DNA of 10,676 nucleotides from Haloarcula sp. (GTDB taxonomy: Archaea; Halobacteriota; Halobacteria; Halobacteriales; Haloarculaceae), in contig JAQCNK010000017.1 in assembly GCA_028275075.1 (NCBI GenBank), forward strand, positions 1 through 10,676, in the 5' to 3' direction. The position numbers were made by a program, and so were the translations under genes. The notes beneath the pieces were generated by a model. The model was not told the origin of the DNA. It searched no databases and saw only the letters and a program-made list of their open reading frames with translations. Of this stretch, positions 5,668 through 10,676 are shown piece after piece. Numbering within the stretch: the stretch's first letter is position 1; the number at the start of each line of letters is the position of its first letter.

Positions 5668-6684
5668 TCAGTAGTCGTATTTCGTCTCGTAACCCCGCGG
5701 CGTGACCATCCGGTCGTCCCAGACGTAGGTGTCCTCGTTCCCCACGAGAAGGGTCGTCGTCATGTCCACGAGGTCGGTCTCCCCCAGATCGGGGAGTTCC
5801 TGTAGCGTGACGATTTCGACCTCTTCGTCCTCCCGTCCTGCGGCGTGGACGATGCCGACGGGCGTCTCCGGGTCACGGTGTTCCAGCAGTATCTCGCAGC
5901 ACTTCGCGTAGTTCTCGCGGCGCTTCCGGCTCCACGGGTTGTAGATACTGATGGTAAAGCCTTCCTTGGCCACGGCGTGGAGTCGGGACTCGATGGTCGG
6001 CATGTCGGTAAGGTGGTCCGACAGCGAGACCGAGACCGTGTCGTTGACCAGCGGCGCGCCGACGCGGGCCGCACAGGACTGGGCTGCTGGGACGCCCGGC
6101 ACCACGTCGAAATCAAGCATCGACGCCGTCGCACCCTTCGACTCGATGATTTCGAGTGCGAGCCCGGCCAGCGCGTAGACGTTCGGGTCGCCGCTACCGA
6201 TGATCGCCACCTCGTGGCCCGCGAGCGCACGGTCGATGGCCTCCTCGGTCCGGGACACCTCGCCACACATCGGCGTGTTGTAGATGTCATCGGCCCCCTC
6301 GACTACCTCGTCCGGGAGAAGCTCAACGTAGGTTGTATAGCCGACGATGTGGTCGGCGTCTAGCAGCGCCGACCGCGCCTTGGCGGTCATCCCCTCGGGC
6401 TGGCCCGGACCGAGCCCGACGGCAATTAGGCCGCCGGGATCGGCGTCGAAGTCGTCGACGGTGGCGCCGACCGCTTCCTCGTCGCTCTCCGCTGTGGACG
6501 CGCCACAGGAGTTACTGTCGGAGGCGGTTTCGGAAGCGCCGCATTTCGCGTCGGTGTCGGCGGACGTTTCGCTCGGTGACGCCCCGCAGTTCGAGGATGT
6601 GTCTGTACTCGTTTCCGCGTCAGCCGATGCCCCGCACTGCGATTCAGTCTCCATGCTCGCGTCTGTGGTGTCGTCGGTGCTCAT
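5668..6684 (-). CDS. cbiH: CbiH: cobalt-precorrin-3B C17-methyltransferase with CGAS-repeat N-terminus
   Basis: This 338-residue protein methylates C17 and contracts the ring, giving cobalt-precorrin-4. The tetrapyrrole methylase domain starts near residue 85. It has the SAM loop VGLGPGQPEGMT (about 89-100), IVGYTTYVEL, the GSGDPNVYALAGLALE segment (about 162-178), VVPGVPAAQ, and the family features IYNPWSRKRREN and PVGIVHAAGRE. These match ordinary CbiH well, so this is the canonical copy of the two. The first 80 residues are an acidic Ser/Thr/Asp extension not found in typical CbiH. It carries four CGAS motifs, with cysteines at 17, 33, 48 and 60. The gene starts 3 bases after the stop of the other cbiH and has GGAGG 11 bases before its ATG. 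The repeat may bind metal or a cluster (inference). Confidence 0.92.
   Translation of the reverse strand: MSTDDTTDASMETESQCGASADAETSTDTSSNCGASPSETSADTDAKCGASETASDSNSCGASTAESDEEAVGATVDDFDADPGGLIAVGLGPGQPEGMTAKARSALLDADHIVGYTTYVELLPDEVVEGADDIYNTPMCGEVSRTEEAIDRALAGHEVAIIGSGDPNVYALAGLALEIIESKGATASMLDFDVVPGVPAAQSCAARVGAPLVNDTVSVSLSDHLTDMPTIESRLHAVAKEGFTISIYNPWSRKRRENYAKCCEILLEHRDPETPVGIVHAAGREDEEVEIVTLQELPDLGETDLVDMTTTLLVGNEDTYVWDDRMVTPRGYETKYDY
6496..6636 (-). repeat. Four CGAS repeats coded in the CbiH N-terminal extension
   Basis: The motif Cys-Gly-Ala-Ser occurs four times, with Cys codons at 6636-6634, 6588-6586, 6543-6541 and 6507-6505, spaced 16, 15 and 12 residues apart. The linkers are Asp/Ser/Thr/Glu-rich and differ from one another; three Cys codons are TGC and one TGT. 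The motif is kept while the linkers vary, which points to selection on the protein motif rather than a fresh DNA duplication. Confidence 0.8.
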
Positions 6685-6687
6685 AGT

Positions 6688-7620
6688 TCAGAAATCCTCC
6701 ACGTCACGCCCGCCACGCGGGGTGACGAGCACGTCGCGATAATCGTTCGTCCAAACCTCTGTCTCGTGGGTGCCGACGAGGATGGACGACCCCATCCCGC
6801 CGACCTCGTCACTGTGTTCTGGCAACTCGCCCAGCGTGGTGATGGTCTCGGTCTCGTCGTCGAGATTACGACCCTCTTCGCCGCGTCCGGCGTCATTGAC
6901 AATAGCGGCGGGTACATCGTCGGCACGCTCCTCGCGGAGCACGTCGACGGCCCGCTCGTAGTCGCGCCAGCAGTTGTACAGCACGACTACAAAGCCGCTG
7001 ATGGCCACAGCGCGCAGTTTCTCCTCGATCTCGTCCCAACCCCGCCACTTGTCCGAGAGCGAAATCGTGCAGAAGTCGTTCGACAGCGGCGCACCCAGAT
7101 TCGCGGCACCTGACAGCGCTGCGGTCACGCCGGGAACGATCTCGATCGGGATATCCGTGGCGTCGTCGGCGTCGGCCATCGTGTACAGCAGGTCGGACTT
7201 GCCGTAGACGTTCGGGTCGCCGCCGGAGACGTGGGCCACGTCCTCGCCGTCGCGAACGCGTTCGAACGCTTCGCGGGCGAGTTCCACCTGCTTGCCCATC
7301 GACGAGCGGATGAGTGTCTGTCGGGAGCCGTCGGGTCGTTCCAACACGCTGCCCTCCTCGTCGGCCACCTCGCTGTCGTCGGTAGCGTCCGCAATGGCGG
7401 CCGATGCAGGCGGTAGTGTCCCGTCTTTCCGAAGGAACACCTGGTACAGGTTCGAGGCGACAACAGTGTCCGCCGACCGGATAACGTCGCTGGCTCGCTG
7501 TGTCATGTCGTGGGGGAGTCCCGGCCCGATGCCGACGACGTATAGCGTGCCGTAGCTGTCGGGTGGGGTCGCCGTCGTGTCGCCGACGGATGGGGCTCCG
7601 TCCCGGTGATCGCTGCTCAT
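6688..7620 (-). CDS. cbiH: Second CbiH-family methyltransferase (diverged paralogue)
   Basis: This is a 310-residue tetrapyrrole methylase related to CbiH/CobJ and first gene of the downstream operon. The SAM loop VGIGPGLPHDMT (29-40), VSGGDPNVYG (131-140), EIVPGVTAALSGAANLGAPL (about 160-179) and the end segment VTPRGGRD are conserved. It departs from the neighbouring CbiH in several places. The GYTTY block reads ASNLYQ, an acidic insert of about 30 residues follows (DDSEVADEEG region, 70-105), the IYNPWSRKRR block reads LYNCWRDYER, and the AGR-E loop is longer (AGRGEEGRNLDDETE). SAM binding is probably kept, while substrate handling has changed. It could share the C17 reaction with its neighbour or do another methylation. 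A 3-base gap links it to the next gene. Upstream lie a GGTGG just before the ATG and the palindromes at 7661-7712. Confidence 0.9.
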   Translation of the reverse strand: MSSDHRDGAPSVGDTTATPPDSYGTLYVVGIGPGLPHDMTQRASDVIRSADTVVASNLYQVFLRKDGTLPPASAAIADATDDSEVADEEGSVLERPDGSRQTLIRSSMGKQVELAREAFERVRDGEDVAHVSGGDPNVYGKSDLLYTMADADDATDIPIEIVPGVTAALSGAANLGAPLSNDFCTISLSDKWRGWDEIEEKLRAVAISGFVVVLYNCWRDYERAVDVLREERADDVPAAIVNDAGRGEEGRNLDDETETITTLGELPEHSDEVGGMGSSILVGTHETEVWTNDYRDVLVTPRGGRDVEDF

Positions 7621-7660
7621 TGGCCACCAACTGTGAGGTGCGGCGGTCCGGCAGCCATGC

Positions 7661-7712
7661 TGTGAGACATATCACAAACAACTAAGCTTGTGCATAAAAC
7701 AATTTTGGTTGT
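7661..7712. promoter_or_regulatory. Three palindromes upstream of the cbiH operon (candidate operator)
   Basis: TGTGAGACATATCACA (7661-7676) is a perfect TGTGA-N6-TCACA dyad. Two further dyads of the form ACAA-N6-TTGT follow at 7678-7691 and 7699-7712, with centres exactly 21 bases apart, two turns of B-DNA. All lie 41-92 bases before the cbiH start at 7620, in an AT-rich island. A TTTTATGC element on the minus strand (7692-7699), between the dyads, could be the BoxA. The arrangement suggests an operator for a dimeric helix-turn-helix regulator; which one is unknown. Confidence 0.45.
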
Positions 7713-7774
7713 ACTACTGCAATTTCACTTTTTGGAGATGGAGCGACTCTCCCGTGCCCGAGGCTCCCTCCACG

Positions 7775-7809
7775 AGCGAGCTTACTTATCTGATCGTCGA
7801 GAGCTCGCT
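7775..7809 (+). repeat. Inverted repeat flanking a TATA-like element
   Basis: AGCGAGCT (7775-7782) and AGCTCGCT (7802-7809) are perfect 8-base complements separated by 19 bases that contain ACTTATC, a BoxA-like element. It lies upstream of the small plus-strand gene at 7848, with transcription expected to start near 7812. It could be an operator over the promoter. Apart from this repeat and the dyads at 7661-7712, I see nothing else in 7621-7847. Confidence 0.35.
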
Positions 7810-7847
7810 ATGGGAACTGACTTGAACGAGTCACGGCTGCTGTGCGT

Positions 7848-8045
7848 ATGCAATTTGTCGTCGAGGACCCCCAGCGTGCCGACGGAATCACGACCTACCA
7901 ACCGACCCAGTACAGCTACGACGAAACCACTGACATGTGGTCGCTCCGTCTCGGAGAGGGGGCCGTCGAACGCCGGATACCCAGAGAGCGCATCGTCTAT
8001 ATCGAGGGTGAACCAGAGCCCAGCGACAGTCTCAGTTCCCGATAG
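7848..8045 (+). CDS. Small uncharacterised protein inside the cobalamin cluster
   Basis: This is a 65-residue predicted protein starting MQFVVEDPQRADG, on the strand opposite to the cbi genes and between cbiG and the cbiH operon. It contains aromatic- and acid-rich stretches (TYQPTQYSYDETTDMW) and a likely strand RERIVYIEG near residue 50, reading like a small beta-rich domain. GC-rich third codon positions and the acidic composition resemble real haloarchaeal genes. A GTG two codons earlier (7842) is an alternative start. No Shine-Dalgarno site is visible; a BoxA-like element at about 7784-7790 would give a leader of about 36 bases. Its last 14 bases overlap the 3' end of cbiG on the other strand. 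I do not recognise the family. Without it, about 410 bases between cbiG and cbiH would be non-coding. Confidence 0.6.
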   Translation: MQFVVEDPQRADGITTYQPTQYSYDETTDMWSLRLGEGAVERRIPRERIVYIEGEPEPSDSLSSR

Positions 8046-9003
8046 CGACAGTGACGGCCTCATCGTACCGGCGCTTCTCGGCCAGCAGGTCGTGGTCGCG
8101 CCCGCCGGCGATAGCCGACGCCTCCGCGATACCCGGCCATCCGATGAGTTCCTTCGAACGGGATGGTGTCGGCCCCTCGAACCCCTCCAGCGTCTCCTTC
8201 TCGAAGGCGATGACGCCGAGTCCCCACGCTTCGGCGGCGGCGAGCAGTCCCTCCTCGTCGGCTTTCCGCGTGCCGGTGGCGACAAAGTCCACGGCAGAGC
8301 GGTCGAGACCGGCCTCCTCGAGGGCTGCGTCCCAGGCCGCGTGGAACTGTTCAACCTCGGCGCCAGCGACGCTGCCACAACCGAGGACGACACCGTCGTC
8401 GCCGTTGCGCTTGAGAACGCTCACGTCGTCGTCGACGAGGACGGCACTGGGCCCGTCCAGTCGCTCGACTGGGCCGAGTTCCTCGTCCAACACGGCGAGG
8501 TTCGTCGCGACCGTCGAGTCGCCGTTGACGACGTGGGCGTCAAGCGCCTTGGCCTGCTTCTCGACGCCTTGCTTGCCCGCCGCCTCGCTCGCGGTTGTCA
8601 TCGCCGGCACCGCACCCATACTGGCGAGGTCGTCGGCCACCTGGTTCGCGCCGTGGTGACCGCCAGTGATCGGAATCGCCCACGTCAGTTCCTCATCGAC
8701 GACACAGATCGCAGGGTCGTCCCACTTGTCGTCGAGCAGATGCGCAGTCTTGCGCATCGCGATACCGCTCGCCATCAGCCCGATAAAGCAGTCGTACTCC
8801 CCCCAGTGCTCGTCGAACACCGTGCCGTGGTACTCGATGATGTCGATGGACGCATACCGGTCGCCGATACCATCGACGATCTCCTGAGCGGTGTCCAGTT
8901 TCCGCTCGAAGGCGATGATGGCGATTTCCTCCGCGACTTCCCCGTCGGAGTCGGGTGCTTTGCAACTAGTCGAACTCGAATCGGAGTCGCTGTCAGTGCT
9001 CAT
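8032..9003 (-). CDS. cbiG: CbiG: cobalt-precorrin-5A hydrolase
   Basis: This 323-residue CbiG opens the ring A lactone of cobalt-precorrin-5A and releases acetaldehyde, the deacylation step of the cobalt-early route. The N-terminal domain (about 24-130) shows FIGLMASGIAMRK (73-85), DDPAICVVDE (95-104) and the hallmark ITGGHHGANQVAD (112-124). A less conserved middle part follows. The C-terminal domain (204-323) has VVLGCGSVAGA, then ATGTRKADEEGL, FEKETLEGFEGPTPS and GIAEASAIAGG. The first 23 residues are an acidic Ser/Asp stretch with a single Cys14 (TSCKAPDSD). The start ATG shares one base with the cbiF stop (TAATG), with AGGAGG at 9014-9019 as ribosome site, so translation is probably coupled. 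The 3' end overlaps the small opposite-strand gene by 14 bases. Confidence 0.95.
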   Translation of the reverse strand: MSTDSDSDSSSTSCKAPDSDGEVAEEIAIIAFERKLDTAQEIVDGIGDRYASIDIIEYHGTVFDEHWGEYDCFIGLMASGIAMRKTAHLLDDKWDDPAICVVDEELTWAIPITGGHHGANQVADDLASMGAVPAMTTASEAAGKQGVEKQAKALDAHVVNGDSTVATNLAVLDEELGPVERLDGPSAVLVDDDVSVLKRNGDDGVVLGCGSVAGAEVEQFHAAWDAALEEAGLDRSAVDFVATGTRKADEEGLLAAAEAWGLGVIAFEKETLEGFEGPTPSRSKELIGWPGIAEASAIAGGRDHDLLAEKRRYDEAVTVAIGN

Positions 9004-9881
9004 TAGTCGTCAGCCTCCTGTGAATCGCTGCTACCACCGCTGGCCCACTCGCCATAGAGGAACGAGCGTTCGTACTCCTCGCCACCGACGGCGTCGCCGA
9101 TAATCACCATCGCCGAGGCCCGATAGCCCGCATCCTCGACCTTCGTGCCGATGGTCTCGATGGTCCCCTCGATAACGTCCTCATCCGGCCAGGAAGCGTG
9201 ATAGACGGCTGCAACTGGCGTGTCGGGGTCGTGCCCGTCGTCCAGCAACCGCTCCATCGTCTCGCTGACCGCGTGGGTCCCGAGATAGATACACGTTGTC
9301 ACGTCGCCCATGCCGACAAAATCGGAGATGTGGTCTTCGTCTTCGGTCAGGGTCTTCCCCTGTGGGCGGGTGAAAGCGACGTGGTTGGCGACCTCGTTCA
9401 ACGTCAACTGTGTGCGCATCGTTGCACTCGCAGCAAAGGCCGAGGTCACGCCGGGGACGATGTACGTGGGGACGCCCTCGTGTTCTAGGGCGTCCATCTG
9501 CTCCAGGGCGGCACCGTAGATCGCGGGATCGCCGCTGTGGAGTCGGACCACGGTGTCCCCGGCCTCGTATGCGTCACGCATCAGCGGAATCAACTCCTCT
9601 AGGTCCTTTCCGATAGAGGAGACGGTGTCTGCGTCGGCACAGTATTCGTCCAAAAGTTCGCTGTTGACCAGTGAGCCGGCGTGGACCACTAGATCAGCCT
9701 CGGCCAGCAGGTCCCTCCCCGCCACCGTCAGCAGTCGGGGGTTGCCCGGGCCAGCCCCGACGAAGGGAATCCCCTCCTGGTCGTCACCCGCACTGTGGTC
9801 GTAAACGCGGTCGTCGCGGTCGGTTGCGACGGCGTCGATAGCGTCCTGTGGATCGGTCTCCGGTGGGTGCTCGTCAGTCAT
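9003..9881 (-). CDS. cbiF: CbiF: cobalt-precorrin-4 C11-methyltransferase
   Basis: This is a 292-residue SAM-dependent methylase that adds the C11 methyl to cobalt-precorrin-4. Family motifs are clear: FVGAGPGNPRLLTVAG (40-55), ADLVVHAGSLVN (62-73), VRLHSGDPAIYGAALEQM (112-129), YIVPGVTSAFAASA (140-153) and FTRPQGKTLTEDED (170-183). The RLHSGDPAIYGA and AGSLVN signatures separate CbiF/CobM from CbiL and CbiH. About 36 acidic residues precede the domain. The ATG at 9881 is preferred over an in-frame start at 9950, because GAGGTG stands 4 bases upstream and the 8-base overlap with cbiL (ATGACTGA) is typical of coupling. A start at 9950 would overlap cbiL by 77 bases and add an Arg-rich leader unlike haloarchaeal proteins. 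A short Gly/Ser-rich tail ends the protein. Confidence 0.95.
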   Translation of the reverse strand: MTDEHPPETDPQDAIDAVATDRDDRVYDHSAGDDQEGIPFVGAGPGNPRLLTVAGRDLLAEADLVVHAGSLVNSELLDEYCADADTVSSIGKDLEELIPLMRDAYEAGDTVVRLHSGDPAIYGAALEQMDALEHEGVPTYIVPGVTSAFAASATMRTQLTLNEVANHVAFTRPQGKTLTEDEDHISDFVGMGDVTTCIYLGTHAVSETMERLLDDGHDPDTPVAAVYHASWPDEDVIEGTIETIGTKVEDAGYRASAMVIIGDAVGGEEYERSFLYGEWASGGSSDSQEADD

Positions 9882-10662
9882 TGCGCACCTCGTCGCCGCA
9901 GAGTTCGCCTTCGGATCGCTCCTGTCGGGCGATGCTCGTCGCTCCGCCATCCGTCACGACACCGCTCTCGTCTACCCCTTCCAGAAACGCGTCGGTGGCT
10001 TGCTCGACGCGGGCCTCTGGGCGTTCGGCATAGGCCAGCGTATAGTAGTCCCGCTCGTCGAGTTCGCTGGGGTCGTCTGTCACCACAGTCTCTCCTTGCT
10101 CCATGAACAGCCGGCGGCCATAGGTCACGTCGTAGCCCGCCTCAACCAGCCCTTCGTGGGTCGCGGGCGCGTCTGTGACCTTGAACAGAATCATCCGGTC
10201 GGGGCCGGTCGGTGAGACGCCACCGTCGGCTTCCCACAGTGCCAGGTTGGACCCCGCCGTAATCTCGACGCCAAGCGCCGTCGCAAAGGCAGTCACCGCG
10301 CTGACGCCGGGGACGACTTCGAGTTCGACCGCCGGATGGAATGCCGCCAGTGTTCGTCGGAGGTGACCGAAAGTCGAGTAGACGTTCGGGTCACCGAGCG
10401 TGACAAATGCCACGTCGCCGTCGCGGGCGGTTGGCGCGATCTCCGCGGCTGCCTCTTTCCAGGCGTCGCGGAGCTTCTGTTCGTCTCGCGTCATCGGGAA
10501 GTCGAGGCCGCCGATGCGCTCTTCGGGGACGTGGTTCGTCGCGACCGTCCGCGAGAGCCGACCGGGGGAGTACACCACGTCGGCGTTTTCGAGCACACGC
10601 TTGCCTCGCACCGTCACGAGGTCGGCCTGTCCGGGGCCGAGTCCGACACCGTAGAGGGTCAT
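9874..10662 (-). CDS. cbiL: CbiL: cobalt-factor II C20-methyltransferase
   Basis: This 262-residue methylase adds the C20 methyl to cobalt-factor II (or cobalt-precorrin-2), the first methylation after cobalt insertion. The SAM loop YGVGLGPGQADLVTVRG (4-20) comes at the very N-terminus, then ENADVVYSPG (25-34), AFVTLGDPNVYSTFGHL (85-101) and LEVVPGVSAVTAFATALG (114-131). GDPNVYSTF and the PG after the Tyr of the ADVVY block are CbiL/CobI-type. The C-terminal 50 residues are acidic and look like an extension of the usual 230-240 residue length. The ATG at 10662 is preceded by GGAGG with 7 bases between. Its end overlaps cbiF by 8 bases. The good ribosome site suggests it follows another gene in the same transcript, off the window. 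Confidence 0.94.
   Translation of the reverse strand: MTLYGVGLGPGQADLVTVRGKRVLENADVVYSPGRLSRTVATNHVPEERIGGLDFPMTRDEQKLRDAWKEAAAEIAPTARDGDVAFVTLGDPNVYSTFGHLRRTLAAFHPAVELEVVPGVSAVTAFATALGVEITAGSNLALWEADGGVSPTGPDRMILFKVTDAPATHEGLVEAGYDVTYGRRLFMEQGETVVTDDPSELDERDYYTLAYAERPEARVEQATDAFLEGVDESGVVTDGGATSIARQERSEGELCGDEVRND
9886..9891 (-). promoter_or_regulatory. Shine-Dalgarno site (GAGGTG) fixing the cbiF start
   Basis: On the minus strand GAGGTG lies 4 bases before the ATG at 9881, inside the end of cbiL. It complements the 3' end of archaeal 16S rRNA and supports the shorter cbiF start over the one at 9950. Confidence 0.7.
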
Positions 10663-10669
10663 CGGGTTG

Positions 10670-10674
10670 CCTCC
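10670..10674 (-). promoter_or_regulatory. Shine-Dalgarno site (GGAGG) of cbiL
   Basis: On the minus strand GGAGG lies 7 bases before the cbiL ATG. Since single haloarchaeal genes are often leaderless, a strong site here hints that cbiL is internal to an operon whose first gene lies to the right of the window. Confidence 0.65.
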
Positions 10675-10676
10675 GA

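Noticed and set aside
5845..6363. A 172-codon plus-strand frame inside cbiH
   Set aside because: It is antisense to conserved methylase motifs and Arg/Asp/His-rich without motif content.
7621..7847. Cobalamin riboswitch before the cbiH operon
   Set aside because: I looked for the B12-box-type conserved core and paired arms and saw none. The dyads there look like DNA operators and partly precede the likely transcript start.
7690..9006. A 438-codon open frame on the plus strand across cbiG
   Set aside because: It lies antisense to cbiG, whose product is unmistakable. Such long empty antisense frames are expected in GC-rich haloarchaeal DNA, and the translation shows no known motif.
9882..9950. 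Longer cbiF start at 9950
   Set aside because: It adds an Arg-rich leader from inside cbiL. The ATG at 9881 has a good ribosome site.
1..10676. CRISPR arrays, tRNA or rRNA genes, insertion sequences
   Set aside because: No regularly spaced repeats, cloverleaf-like sequences, rRNA cores or transposase-like frames with terminal inverted repeats were seen.

Overview
The window looks like chromosomal DNA of a halophilic archaeon (class Halobacteria). The predicted proteins are rich in Asp and Glu, the DNA is GC-rich, and several stand-alone genes have a TATA-like box about 25-28 bases before the start codon with no room for a leader, the usual haloarchaeal leaderless arrangement. Two small families I recognise as haloarchaeal (DUF5787-like and DUF5684-like) are also present. 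The genus cannot be fixed from the sequence; Haloarculaceae is only a guess.

Left part (1-3095), mixed housekeeping genes: the start of a DUF5787-like gene running off the left edge; a divergent small membrane protein (DUF5684-like); a convergent Nudix hydrolase; a paralogue of ribosomal protein uS10; and an AbgA-like M20D amidohydrolase (p-aminobenzoyl-glutamate hydrolase type). 

Right part (3120-10676), a corrin-ring (cobalamin) biosynthesis cluster on the minus strand. In transcription order, from the right edge, it holds cbiL, cbiF and cbiG (tightly overlapped, strong Shine-Dalgarno sites), then a 411-base break holding a small plus-strand gene and a palindrome-rich promoter region, then a second tight run: two cbiH paralogues, a three-cysteine ferredoxin, a protein with two LAGLIDADG-like motifs, cbiX fused to a thioredoxin-like [2Fe-2S] domain, and a DUF3209-like gene. 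Together these cover cobalt insertion into sirohydrochlorin (CbiX), C20 methylation (CbiL), C17 methylation with ring contraction (CbiH), C11 methylation (CbiF) and lactone opening with loss of the two-carbon fragment (CbiG), which is the cobalt-early (anaerobic) route. cbiT/E, cbiC, cbiD, cbiJ and the amidases are not in the window and may lie beyond the right edge or elsewhere.

The core pathway is known. The parts that deserve attention are the accessory ones: a LAGLIDADG-like protein that seems to have lost one catalytic acid and is embedded in the operon by a 4-base overlap on each side; a cysteine repeat (four CGAS motifs) on the acidic N-terminal extension of one CbiH; a diverged second CbiH; a three-palindrome array upstream of the second operon; and an uncharacterised small gene sitting between the two halves of the cluster.
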